A stretch of DNA of 64,000 nucleotides. It comes from SpSt-398 sp041752235. GTDB taxonomy: Bacteria > Bacteroidota > Bacteroidia > Chitinophagales > Chitinophagaceae. The notes under the pieces are model-generated. The model searched no databases. It had not been told where the DNA came from and saw nothing but the letters and a program-made list of their open reading frames with translations. A program made the translations under genes and the position numbers. This document shows, piece by piece, positions 30,184 through 39,131 of this stretch. Positions within the stretch are counted from its first letter, which is position 1; the number at the start of each line of letters is the position of its first letter. The stretch is from NCBI GenBank assembly GCA_041752235.1, contig JBGSHM010000019.1, positions 61,010-125,009 of the forward strand, read 5' to 3'.

Positions 30184-31323
30184 ATGGCCAAAAATCCGGA
30201 AATACTATTCATATCCAATTATTGGAAAAAAAGTCAGGGCGGTGGAATCTCCACGTATCTGATCAACCTTGTTGAAGCCCTTAAGAAAAGAGGAGTGGCC
30301 GTACATGTATTGTCACGACAGGGAATTGATCCGGAACAAACCATTGTTTCCGGGTCAAAGTTTTATTTTGTCTTTAAGGTCCTTCACCTGCTTCGTCTCC
30401 ACGCTAAAGCGCCTGTTGTGAGCAGCAATGACTGGTATTGTCTATTACCTGCCTTAATCCATAAATGGATTTATGGGCAACAAGTGGTTCATATCTTTCA
30501 TACCTGGCCGGAAGAAAAGATGAACAAGCCTTTACGCTGGCTAATGAAATATCTTACGCTACGATGTGATCAACTTCTTTTTGTATCTGAAGCACTCCGG
30601 GAATACTATTGCCGGGAGGAAGGTATTGATTGCCGTCATTCGTTGATCATGCATGCCGGATTTCCTCCGGCCATTGCCCAACCAGAGGAGGAAAAAGCGG
30701 AATTCCTGAAGAAATTTGGCATAGCAAAAAAAGACATCATTCTCTGCTCCCAGGCAATGACCGCTCATCGGGAAAAAGCAAGAGGTCTTGCCTTGCTGAT
30801 TCATGTCATGAAGGACTTGAATCAAGGCCGGACGGTTCATCTTCTGGTTACAAAAGATGGAAAATACCGGGCATCCCTGGAAAAACAGGTCCGATCCATG
30901 GGGCTTCAAAACCGGGTGCATTTTACAGGAGATATGGAAAACGTATATCTACCCCTCTCTGTAAGTGACCTTTATTTGCACATTACCTATGCGGAAGGAG
31001 GGGTTTCGCTCAGTATTCTGGAAGCCATTTCAAAAGATATTCCGGTTATTGCCACATCCATTGGTGGTATTAAGGAATTGTTACGAAATGAGGAAACCGG
31101 ATTATTAGTCGAACCCTCCCCTTCAGCCATCCTGAATGCGATAGAATTATTGATCCTTGATCCGGATAAAGCAAGGAAAATCAGCCATCAAGCTAAAGAA
31201 AAACTCACGCCCCTTTTTGATTGGAACAAGAATGCGGCCATGTTATTGTCCTTTCTTTTCCCCGAACAGGAATTCCCCTTAACGATTCCTTCGCCTAAAG
31301 TTCATAATAAGGTAATGCAATGA
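30184..31323 (+). CDS. glycosyltransferase family 4 protein
   Basis: 379 residues from ATG 30184 (a GTG at 30175 is also possible). GT-B fold: the N-terminal acceptor domain shows QGGGISTYLINLVEALKKRG (~17-36). The C-terminal donor domain shows the GT4 E-x7-E region AEGGVSLSILEAISKDIPVI and SIGGIKELLRNEETGLLVEP (~280-330). It probably adds a sugar to the lipid-linked repeat on the cytoplasmic face. It opens the plus-strand EPS operon that continues with the Wza-, Wzc- and Wzx-like genes. Confidence 0.92.
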   Translation: MAKNPEILFISNYWKKSQGGGISTYLINLVEALKKRGVAVHVLSRQGIDPEQTIVSGSKFYFVFKVLHLLRLHAKAPVVSSNDWYCLLPALIHKWIYGQQVVHIFHTWPEEKMNKPLRWLMKYLTLRCDQLLFVSEALREYYCREEGIDCRHSLIMHAGFPPAIAQPEEEKAEFLKKFGIAKKDIILCSQAMTAHREKARGLALLIHVMKDLNQGRTVHLLVTKDGKYRASLEKQVRSMGLQNRVHFTGDMENVYLPLSVSDLYLHITYAEGGVSLSILEAISKDIPVIATSIGGIKELLRNEETGLLVEPSPSAILNAIELLILDPDKARKISHQAKEKLTPLFDWNKNAAMLLSFLFPEQEFPLTIPSPKVHNKVMQ

Positions 31324-31374
31324 CCCATCGAAGCGTTGGCATATTGCATTTCTTCGCTTCCTAAATCTTTGAAC

Positions 31375-32139
31375 GTGAACAGTACTACTTCCCGGTTTCT
31401 GTGCATTGGGCTCCTTCTGTTCTCCATTTTTGCTTTTTCCTGTACAAGTCCAAAACAGATCTTGTACTTCCAGGACATTGATCTCAAGCGGATCGATACA
31501 GTTGCTTTTACACAACAGCACAGCCTTGCGTATGGAGATATCATTGAGATCTCGGTAACAAGCCTGGAATCAGAGGACTATATTCACTTTACCCGTAGTG
31601 GATTTCGATTCAGCCAGGACCATGCGATGCAAAATGCCTACGTGGTGGATAGTATCGGCATCATACAACTACCCTACTTAGGTGATATGAATATAAAAGG
31701 ATTGACCACCATGGAAATCAGAGAACGGCTAAAAGTGGCACTACAGCCATTCTTAAAAGATCCTACTGTCAATGTGCGTGTTATGAATCTTAAGGTCTCG
31801 ATACTGGGAGAGGTTGCCCGGCCAGGAACCTTCAACATCCCGGATACCAAGATATCCCTCCCTGAGGCGCTCAGCCTGGCAGGGGATCTGACGATCAATG
31901 CCAAGCGAAACAACGTACTCATCATAAGGGAAGAAAACGGAAAAAGATCTTATGCCAAGCTTGATCTCCGGAAAAGTGAGGTGCTTGGGTCACCGTATTA
32001 TTATTTAAAGCCCAATGATGTGATATATGTGGAACCATCCCGTACCCGTATTGCCAGTACAGATGCCCGAAGATGGCAGTTGTTCACGTTTATCACTACT
32101 TCTATATCTCTTGCGACTATCCTGGCTACCCGATTATAA
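31375..32139 (+). CDS. polysaccharide export outer-membrane lipoprotein (Wza-like)
   Basis: 254 residues from GTG 31375, chosen because it gives a normal lipoprotein signal (NSTTSRFLCIGLLLFSIFAFSC); an upstream TTG at 31336 would add 13 residues. A Poly_export domain with SLAYGDIIEISVTSLESED and VDSIGIIQLPYLGDMNIKGLT (~45-120) is followed by an SLBB domain with VSILGEVARPGTFNI (~140-155). A single C-terminal hydrophobic helix (~230-252) fits the Wza amphipathic exit helix. It forms the outer-membrane export channel with the Wzc-like protein encoded 15 nt downstream. Confidence 0.9.
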   Translation: MNSTTSRFLCIGLLLFSIFAFSCTSPKQILYFQDIDLKRIDTVAFTQQHSLAYGDIIEISVTSLESEDYIHFTRSGFRFSQDHAMQNAYVVDSIGIIQLPYLGDMNIKGLTTMEIRERLKVALQPFLKDPTVNVRVMNLKVSILGEVARPGTFNIPDTKISLPEALSLAGDLTINAKRNNVLIIREENGKRSYAKLDLRKSEVLGSPYYYLKPNDVIYVEPSRTRIASTDARRWQLFTFITTSISLATILATRL

Positions 32140-32154
32140 CAGCATATTACGATT

Positions 32155-34431
32155 ATGGACATTGAAAAGAACCGGGCAAACCGACAGACTGAAGAAGATT
32201 TTTCATTAAGGGAAACCCTGAACAGATACGCGCGGCACAAATTTCTGTTCCTTTTTACCATGTTGATTGCAGGAGCCGCAGCTATAGGTTATCTGCTGCT
32301 TTCCACCCCACTTTACAGAATCCAGTCATCCCTGGTGATCAAAGATGAGAAAAAAGGGGAATCCATTAGTTTAACGCTTAAAGAACTTGACTTTCTGGAC
32401 GAACAAAAGATCGTGGACAATGAAGCCGAGATCATCCGCTCCGAAAACATTATCAGTAAAGTGGTCAGCCGGATGAACCTGAACCTTGGTTATTATCTTC
32501 CGGATCGATGGGGGTTGTATCAACCTGTATTTGAATCCTCGCCCATACAACTGGAGATCATACAGCCAAATCCGGAACTATACAAAGAACCGCTGATCAT
32601 CCAACTGGGAAAGGATGAAATGCGCATCGACCCGGAAGGTGTCAAAGGGCGTTATGGCGATACCCTGACTCTATTTGGAACAGCACGTATTGTGGTCAAA
32701 AAAACTTCTTCTTTTTCGCTTCAGGCGCAAAAAGTTAAGGCTGTTTGTTCAGATCCGGAAGCGACCACGCAACAACTGAGAAAGTCAATCGCTGCTTCCA
32801 CTCCCAGTAAAAACTCCAGTGTACTCTATGTTTCCATGCTACATCCTTCCCGAAGCAGGGGTTCTGCCATCCTGAAGGAGATCATTCAGGAATATGACCA
32901 GGCCAATATTGCCGAAAAAAGAAACCAGACCGACTCGATCATTACACTTATTGAGGATCGATTGGCCCTGATCGGCACCCAACTAAAAAAGCTCGAGAAC
33001 AAAGAGGAAAGCTATAAGGAAGAAAAGGGGATCACCTTCTTAAGTGATGATGCCCGGTCATACCTTGACCAGGCAAGCAACAACAATAAAGAATTGGTAG
33101 ATGCTGAGGTGCAGTTGACCAATCTGGAAAGGATTCAGGAATATGTTGCTGAATCCGGATCGGTGGTGACGCCTCCTAATACAAGTCTGAACGATCCTGT
33201 TTTGACCAATATGATCACACAATTGAGTCAGTTGGAAATGGACCGCCAGAAGGCCGAGCGAAAAAGTGGCCCCATGCACCCGTCGGTACTATCCCTGAAA
33301 AAGCAGGCCGAGGAGATGCGATCCAATCTTAAGAAGAATATAGATCTGCAACAACAAGGTCTCTCCCAGCGAATCCAGTTGCTTCGGCAAAGCCAGGGGC
33401 GACTTTCGGGGAGTATTGGTAAAGTGCCAGCCAGTGAAAGAAACCTGGTTGAATTGATGCGGGAAAAAAGTATCCGGGAAAATATCTACTCCTATCTGTT
33501 GGAAAAACGGGAGGAAGCTTCCCTGAGCGATGCCTCTGTTTTTTCCAAAATGCGGATCATTGATGCCCCCTATGGTTCCATTAAACCGGTAAAACCCAAA
33601 AAGCTGGTCATCCTGGGTATGGCCCTGTTGGCCGGGCTGCTGATACCAGTCGGGATCGTTACGTTGCGAGACGCATTGAACAGAAAAGTAAACATCCGGT
33701 ATGTTCGCGAAAACCTTGGATTCTCCGTCATGGGCCATATTCCCCGCATGAAACGATTCGAATACGTCCTTCCTGCCGGAGAAAACATCGTTTCGGAACA
33801 GTTTCGATGGATGCGAACCTCTATCGAAAAAGGGAATGTGGACCAAACATTAAAAGTGATCCTCGTTTCTTCCCCGATGGATAATGATGGAAAAAGTTTT
33901 GTATCCTTAAATCTCGCGATCACTTTTGCCCGGTGGAACAGAAAAGTGGTGCTTTTTGACCTGGATCTGCGCAAACAAAAACTTTCAAGTTTATACCCTA
34001 CGGCCCCTGCTGCTTCTTTTATTTCCCTTCTAAAAGGGGAGATCAAGGATCCAGCGCCTTTGATTCGACAAATCGAAAAAGATGGGAATGTGCACATTCT
34101 ATCCGGTGACATGCCCCTGGAAGGCACCCAGGATATTCTCCATCAGGAGACCCTGGAAGCCCTTTTCACTCAACTGAAGAAAGAGTATGATTATGTGATT
34201 GTGAACACCCCGCCTTTCCTGTACTTCACCGACACCTTTCATATTGAATCCTTTTCTGATCTCAACCTGATGGTGGTAAGGCACCGTCATACCCGGATCA
34301 GGCTTTTGGAGGATATGAAACATTTCATTGACCGGGGATCCATGAAACAACCGGCAGTTATCTATAATGATCTGCCGACAAATGAACTATTCAGTCGAAA
34401 ACAATTGAAGAGCTATTATCATTATCAATAA
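32155..34431 (+). CDS. Wzc-like polysaccharide co-polymerase with BY-kinase domain
   Basis: 758 residues. N-terminal Wzz domain with the first membrane helix (~35-52), a long periplasmic coiled coil (~235-440), the GNVR-type segment and second helix (~480-500, VILGMALLAGLLIPVGIV), then a cytoplasmic CpsD/CapB kinase domain (~560-745). Walker A is unusual but keeps the Lys (SSPMDNDGKS, Lys580). Walker A' is intact (LFDLDLRK). Walker B reads VIVNTPP with Asn684 where the family has Asp. The tail ends in a small Tyr cluster (SYYHYQ). It controls chain length and export with the Wza-like protein. Kinase competence is doubtful because of Asn684. Confidence 0.9.
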   Translation: MDIEKNRANRQTEEDFSLRETLNRYARHKFLFLFTMLIAGAAAIGYLLLSTPLYRIQSSLVIKDEKKGESISLTLKELDFLDEQKIVDNEAEIIRSENIISKVVSRMNLNLGYYLPDRWGLYQPVFESSPIQLEIIQPNPELYKEPLIIQLGKDEMRIDPEGVKGRYGDTLTLFGTARIVVKKTSSFSLQAQKVKAVCSDPEATTQQLRKSIAASTPSKNSSVLYVSMLHPSRSRGSAILKEIIQEYDQANIAEKRNQTDSIITLIEDRLALIGTQLKKLENKEESYKEEKGITFLSDDARSYLDQASNNNKELVDAEVQLTNLERIQEYVAESGSVVTPPNTSLNDPVLTNMITQLSQLEMDRQKAERKSGPMHPSVLSLKKQAEEMRSNLKKNIDLQQQGLSQRIQLLRQSQGRLSGSIGKVPASERNLVELMREKSIRENIYSYLLEKREEASLSDASVFSKMRIIDAPYGSIKPVKPKKLVILGMALLAGLLIPVGIVTLRDALNRKVNIRYVRENLGFSVMGHIPRMKRFEYVLPAGENIVSEQFRWMRTSIEKGNVDQTLKVILVSSPMDNDGKSFVSLNLAITFARWNRKVVLFDLDLRKQKLSSLYPTAPAASFISLLKGEIKDPAPLIRQIEKDGNVHILSGDMPLEGTQDILHQETLEALFTQLKKEYDYVIVNTPPFLYFTDTFHIESFSDLNLMVVRHRHTRIRLLEDMKHFIDRGSMKQPAVIYNDLPTNELFSRKQLKSYYHYQ

Positions 34432-34434
34432 GGT

Positions 34435-35934
34435 GTGGAATCCCAGGTCATCGATAAAAAAGAACTCCAGGATAAGACCATGCGTGGTATTGGCTGGAGT
34501 TCGGCTGCCAAATTCTTCCGGCAATTTATTCAACTGGCTTTTCAGATATTACTGGCCCGTTTACTCGATCCTTCCGATTTTGGTTTGCTGGGTATGATCC
34601 TTGTTTTTTCCTCACTGACCGATATCCTGAAGAACCTGGGTTTAGGCCAGGCCCTGGTACATAAAAAAGAGCTGGAACCTGAATTGCTGAATGCTGTATT
34701 CTGGGTGAATATACTGGTTGGACTTTTACTGCTTGGAATTTTTCAACTGGCTGCTCCCTGGATCGCTGCATTTTATAAGGCTCCTGCGCTTGAAAATATC
34801 ACCCGTGTCTATTCACTGATCTTCCTGATTGGATCTTTTAATGTGGTACAGGACGCATTACTGCAAAAGCAACTTCAATTCAAAAGATTGTTCGTTGCCG
34901 AAGCTGTGGCTGTACTAAGCGGTGGTTTTCTCGCCTTGTGGCTGGCCTGGAAAGGATATGGGGTTTGGACCCTGGTATGGCAATATCTTGTTATTACCCT
35001 GGTTAGTACCCTGATCATCTGGTTCACGTCCTCCTGGGCCCCCTCTTTTCGCTTTTCCCTAAAACCCATAGGTTCCTTACAACAATTTGGTAAAAACCTA
35101 TTGGGGCATGACCTGCTTAGTTTTGTATCCCGGAATATCGACAACCTGCTGATCGGTAAATTCCTGGGGGCGGCCTCCCTGGGTTTTTATTCGCGCGCGT
35201 ATTTTCTGATGCTCCAACCAATCAACCTGACCAATCAGGTACTGGCAAGAGTGATGTTCCCTGTATTTGCCAAATTGCAGGATCAACCCGAACAAATCCG
35301 TTTGGCCTATCTTAAGAGCACACGCCTGGTTTCGTTTCTTGTATTCCCGGCCATCACTTTTGTTTTTGTTATGTCGGATCCCCTTGTGCGGTTGTTGTTG
35401 GGTGATAAATGGGCAGAGACCGGCTATCTGCTAAAGATCTTCTGTGTATATAGCATAGTGGACACAATCGGTGTTACCACCGGTTGGATCTATAAAGCCA
35501 TTGGCCGGACGGATGTCATGTTCAAATGGGCGATCTATAGTACTACCATCATCGTAAGCGCTATTCTGATCGGACTGAAATGGGGGGTCGAAGGCGTTGC
35601 CATTTCCTATACCGTGGCATTTATCGTCCTGCTCTGGCTTCCCGGATGGTATGTTTGTTATCGCCTGATAGGTCTGAAACTGACCGACATGCTTAAAAAC
35701 CTGGCTCCGGTTTTTTTCATTTCTCTTCTTGCCGGTGCAGGAATGTATGCCGTCCACCATTACCTGTCCAAGGATGTTCCCCTTTGGCTATCCTGTATGA
35801 TCGTTGGCGCAACAGGAGCCATTTTTTATTACTTACTGGCGCTTCAATGGGAAAAGGCTTCCCTTCAATTTGTGCTTACACAAATCAGGAAGGTGATAAA
35901 CCGTGCCACAAAAAAGAAAGTGAGGCATGCGTAA
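34435..35934 (+). CDS. Wzx-like polysaccharide flippase (MOP superfamily)
   Basis: 499 residues with about 12-14 hydrophobic helices spread over the whole length and an amphipathic N-terminus (TMRGIGWSSAAKFFRQFIQLAFQ), the typical opening of Polysacc_synt/RfbX flippases. The motif ARLLDPSDFGLLGM (~38-52) is characteristic. It moves undecaprenyl-linked repeat units across the inner membrane. The start is GTG 34435 after an AAGG at 34430-34433, 3 nt past the Wzc stop; ATG 34480 is an alternative. It overlaps the next membrane protein gene by 8 bp, so the operon is translationally coupled. Confidence 0.93.
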   Translation: MESQVIDKKELQDKTMRGIGWSSAAKFFRQFIQLAFQILLARLLDPSDFGLLGMILVFSSLTDILKNLGLGQALVHKKELEPELLNAVFWVNILVGLLLLGIFQLAAPWIAAFYKAPALENITRVYSLIFLIGSFNVVQDALLQKQLQFKRLFVAEAVAVLSGGFLALWLAWKGYGVWTLVWQYLVITLVSTLIIWFTSSWAPSFRFSLKPIGSLQQFGKNLLGHDLLSFVSRNIDNLLIGKFLGAASLGFYSRAYFLMLQPINLTNQVLARVMFPVFAKLQDQPEQIRLAYLKSTRLVSFLVFPAITFVFVMSDPLVRLLLGDKWAETGYLLKIFCVYSIVDTIGVTTGWIYKAIGRTDVMFKWAIYSTTIIVSAILIGLKWGVEGVAISYTVAFIVLLWLPGWYVCYRLIGLKLTDMLKNLAPVFFISLLAGAGMYAVHHYLSKDVPLWLSCMIVGATGAIFYYLLALQWEKASLQFVLTQIRKVINRATKKKVRHA

Positions 35935-37348
35935 CCTGTTGAACATATCATCTGCACGGCTTTCCCAAAAGCAATTATTTCAGGTATCGGTATTTACGCT
36001 GATCGTGTTTTGGGTATTGGCCCTCCTTTACCCTTCCCGGCTTGTTCCGCCGGGGTATATTTTGGGTGGAATGATCACCATCCTTCTTTTTTATAGTGTC
36101 CATCGTTGGTTGGTTGGTGCATGGGATCATCTGCCCATGCGACGGTTTCAGATCCGTTTATTATCGCTTGCGCTGGTAATCCGGGCCCTTGTAGCTGTAG
36201 CACTTTATCTTTTTTATAAATGGAAAACCGGTGAGCCCTTTGAATTTTATGCGGTGGACTCGAAATTCTATCATCTTGTTGGGACCAGATTATCCGAAAG
36301 CATCTCCCAATTCAACTTTAATTTCAGGGAGCAATTAAATGAGGTCGGGTTTTCCGACAGAGGCTACAATATTTACCTGGGTTTCATTTATTCCACCTTT
36401 GGACCATCGATCATTACCGTGCGATTGATCAATGTGATCTATAGTGCGCTCTCGGTATGGTTGGTTTACCGTATAGCAAAGAATATCTACAATGAGGAGG
36501 TAGCACGTTCCGCTTCCCTTGCTGCCCTGCTTTTGCCCAACCTGATGTTATACCTGGGAACTCATCTCAAAGAGCCGCTGATGATATTTCTTGTCCTCGT
36601 TTTTTTGGATGCTACTGTTCGATTTGTTAAGGCTGGAGAGCGCAACCTGACACTGTTGGTGACCTTGATGGCGACCGGATTCAGCCTTTTCCTTTTTCGC
36701 ACCATATTGGGGGCTGTTTGCCTGATGAGTTTTGCCGCCTATGCCATTACGGTTAAACCATTGCGAAAAGGGTGGATGAATATTATTTCAGCAGGTGCCT
36801 TATTGGTGGTGTTAGGATATTTCATGCTCAATAGTGAAATTGGGAATGAGTTGGCAGAATATCTGGAGAAAAGCCAGACGGCCCAAACAGAGAACATGCA
36901 ATTCAGGGCCACCCGGGATGGAGGAAACAAATTGGCAGTGATGGCCAGTGCGCCGCTATTTGTGTCCATTATCCTTATCGCCCCGTTTCCATCAGTGGTG
37001 GTTGTACAGGAACAGGATCTGCTTTGGATGTTTATTGGAGGCAATACGATCCGGAATATATATGCCATTTTTGTGATCAGTGCCATAATTTGGATCATCC
37101 GAAGGGATTTTCGCAACAGTAGCCTGTTGCTCTACTTTGTGCTGGGGTATCTGCTTATCCTGGCGAATTCCGGGTTTGCCATTTCGGAGCGGTTTCACCT
37201 CCCTGTTGTTCCCTTCCTGCTGATCCTGGCAGCCAAAGGGATGCAAAACGGCCACCCTGGCATGCGAAGGTTCTTTCCCCTCTATTTAATCCTGGTCTTC
37301 TTGATGATACTGGGCTGGAATTATGTAAAACTTGCCGGAAGGGCCTGA
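35927..37348 (+). CDS. polytopic membrane protein, GT-C/GT39-like (possible polymerase or glycosyltransferase)
   Basis: 473 residues, about 11 membrane helices. An early extracytoplasmic loop carries an acidic motif in FYAVDSKFYHLVGTRL (~105-120), placed as the Asp/Glu of GT-C transferases such as PMT/ArnT-like enzymes that use lipid-phosphate sugars. No clear O-antigen polymerase signature is seen, but it is the only candidate for a Wzy-type polymerase in the cluster. Its start overlaps the flippase gene by 8 bp. It ends the plus-strand export operon. Confidence 0.7.
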   Translation: MRNLLNISSARLSQKQLFQVSVFTLIVFWVLALLYPSRLVPPGYILGGMITILLFYSVHRWLVGAWDHLPMRRFQIRLLSLALVIRALVAVALYLFYKWKTGEPFEFYAVDSKFYHLVGTRLSESISQFNFNFREQLNEVGFSDRGYNIYLGFIYSTFGPSIITVRLINVIYSALSVWLVYRIAKNIYNEEVARSASLAALLLPNLMLYLGTHLKEPLMIFLVLVFLDATVRFVKAGERNLTLLVTLMATGFSLFLFRTILGAVCLMSFAAYAITVKPLRKGWMNIISAGALLVVLGYFMLNSEIGNELAEYLEKSQTAQTENMQFRATRDGGNKLAVMASAPLFVSIILIAPFPSVVVVQEQDLLWMFIGGNTIRNIYAIFVISAIIWIIRRDFRNSSLLLYFVLGYLLILANSGFAISERFHLPVVPFLLILAAKGMQNGHPGMRRFFPLYLILVFLMILGWNYVKLAGRA

Positions 37349-37358
37349 ATACATTCGC

Positions 37359-37397
37359 TTAACATTAAAATAATCTTCCTTTAACCCTGGCTTAAAC
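37359..37397. promoter_or_regulatory. 11-bp-phased TTAAC repeats, locus B
   Basis: TTAAC at 37359, ATAAT at 37370, TTAAC at 37381 and TTAAA at 37392: four units in strict 11-bp register, upstream of the 37455 lipoprotein gene. Confidence 0.45.
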
Positions 37398-37454
37398 GGT
37401 ATGGATTTTTGTGTTCGTAACTATGCATCCTGATCGAATCATTATTACGTAATT

Positions 37455-38438
37455 GTGAACCCTACTGGCCTTACCGTGAAGAAATTACCCTTGATCCTCG
37501 GCATTTTGTTGTTAATCCTGGTTTCCTGTAAAAAGGATAAGGACAAGAATAAAGCCGTGGAAGATGCCCTGGCCATCCAGGTAAAGAATACCAACACGAA
37601 TACGGTTAATTTATATTACCTGCGTTCGGATGGGGCAAATTTTACCCGGGTGATCACCAATGATCTGGGCAACTATTTGAGTAGTCCGGCCTGGTCGGCA
37701 GACCGGCGAAAGATTTTCTTTGCCATCAATACCAGTTCTCCCAATGTAAATGGTGTGTATTCTGTTTCATCCAATGGCGACGAATTCAAACCTGTATATA
37801 AGGACAATGATACCCAGACCCGAAAATTTTATCAGGTGGTGGCATCCAGGGATGAAGAGCATGTGGTGTTTAGTTTACAAATTCCTCGAACCGGACGAAA
37901 AGTGATCGAGCTATATCGGATGTGTCCTTGTGGACAGCGGGTCACAAGGTTGACCAGTTTTGAAACCAGCCAGTCTCCCGCCCTTATAAGTACCGAATCC
38001 TATGGTGGATCCTTTTCGCGTGATAGCCGTTACCTGTACTTTGTTCAATCTGATCCTACCATCACCGGAGCCAAAGAAATAAATATTTACCGACAGGATA
38101 TGGTCAGTAATGAGCTTTTGCTGATCCGAAATTTTGTGGCCGCCGATGTATTGGGTGCTGTTCCCAGTATATCTCCCGACGGTTCAAGGATCCTTATCAG
38201 TATAGACGGAGCCATCAAAGTGATGAATGCGGATGGCACCGATCTGCAAGACCTTGCGCTAAGCGGCTACCGACCATCCTGGGATAACAATAATGCAGAC
38301 TTCTTCTTTTCCACGCAGGGCCTGCCAGGCCAGTTTGCCTCGGGTATCTATCGGACCAACCTGGCCAAATCAGAGATCAAACCCATTTCCAAAAACTCTA
38401 CCGCCTGGACCTTTGGTGGTTTTGGCGTCAACAACTAA
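37455..38438 (+). CDS. TolB/PD40-like beta-propeller lipoprotein
   Basis: 327 residues from GTG 37455. A second GTG at 37476 gives the cleaner signal MKKLPLILGILLLILVSC and may be the true start. After the lipobox comes a Lys/Asp-rich linker (KKDKDKNK) and propeller strands of WD40-like PD40 type: SSPAWSADRRKIFFAIN, GGSFSRDSRYLYFVQSD, PSISPDGSRILISIDG. It is likely an outer-membrane or periplasmic lipoprotein with a binding role. It lies after the EPS export operon with a 106-bp gap and 11 bp before another lipoprotein gene. Link to polysaccharide is by location only. Confidence 0.8.
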   Translation: MNPTGLTVKKLPLILGILLLILVSCKKDKDKNKAVEDALAIQVKNTNTNTVNLYYLRSDGANFTRVITNDLGNYLSSPAWSADRRKIFFAINTSSPNVNGVYSVSSNGDEFKPVYKDNDTQTRKFYQVVASRDEEHVVFSLQIPRTGRKVIELYRMCPCGQRVTRLTSFETSQSPALISTESYGGSFSRDSRYLYFVQSDPTITGAKEINIYRQDMVSNELLLIRNFVAADVLGAVPSISPDGSRILISIDGAIKVMNADGTDLQDLALSGYRPSWDNNNADFFFSTQGLPGQFASGIYRTNLAKSEIKPISKNSTAWTFGGFGVNN

Positions 38439-38449
38439 ATGATTCAGGG

Positions 38450-39118
38450 ATGAAAACTAATTTTCTACGGTTGGGTTCCCTTGTGTTCGTCATTGGGAGC
38501 TTCTCAATTCTTTCTGCTTGTAATAATTCAGTAACAAAAAAAGAAACTGGTCAGGTAAAAGACACCAGCTTTAAAGCCGGTCCAACCTCACCAGTGAATG
38601 ACACCAGTCTTCAGGCCATGGACCACATGGTTTTGATTACCTATTTGCCCGAAAAAATAAATGGATATAAAGCCATTGGCTACCCCGACCTAAATGATAA
38701 ATATGATGGCCAGGCTACTGGTGAAACCCGAAGCCCGGTCGCCAACCCTAAATATGGTTCCTTTGCCAAACATCAATATGAAAAAGGCATGACCCGTGGA
38801 GAAATATCCCTGGTAGATTTTTTGCCTGGCAGAAATGAGTTTGAGGGTTTCAGAAAGCTTTACCTGTCCACGGTAATGGACACCAAAATTCAGGTAATGC
38901 GACGGGTAGATCTGGGACTGCCATCAACAGAAGCTGCCTTCAATCTTTTTCCGGAGGAAAACAAGGGTGATTTGCGCTTGTTTGTTTGCAATCGGTTCCT
39001 TATCAGTATTCAGGTAGTGGATACAAAGGATGCTGAAACAGAATTGAAAAAAATAGCGGCTGCTATCCGTGTAGGCGACCTTGTTAAAGACCACTGCAAG
39101 GAATCTGCTTCAAACTAA
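38450..39118 (+). CDS. hypothetical lipoprotein
   Basis: 222 residues. Lipoprotein signal MKTNFLRLGSLVFVIGSFSILSAC with a Ser/Ala-Cys lipobox, then a Lys/Thr-rich linker. One globular domain (~60-215) has YLPEKINGYKAIGYPDLND, a Met/Arg-rich middle and RLFVCNRFLISIQVVDTKDAETELKKIAAAI at the end. The family is not recognised. It is encoded 11 bp after the propeller lipoprotein, so the two are probably co-transcribed. A short A/T hairpin (39115-39135) spans its stop codon and that of the convergent methyltransferase gene. Confidence 0.75.
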   Translation: MKTNFLRLGSLVFVIGSFSILSACNNSVTKKETGQVKDTSFKAGPTSPVNDTSLQAMDHMVLITYLPEKINGYKAIGYPDLNDKYDGQATGETRSPVANPKYGSFAKHQYEKGMTRGEISLVDFLPGRNEFEGFRKLYLSTVMDTKIQVMRRVDLGLPSTEAAFNLFPEENKGDLRLFVCNRFLISIQVVDTKDAETELKKIAAAIRVGDLVKDHCKESASN

Positions 39119-39131
39119 ATTCTTTGTTAAT

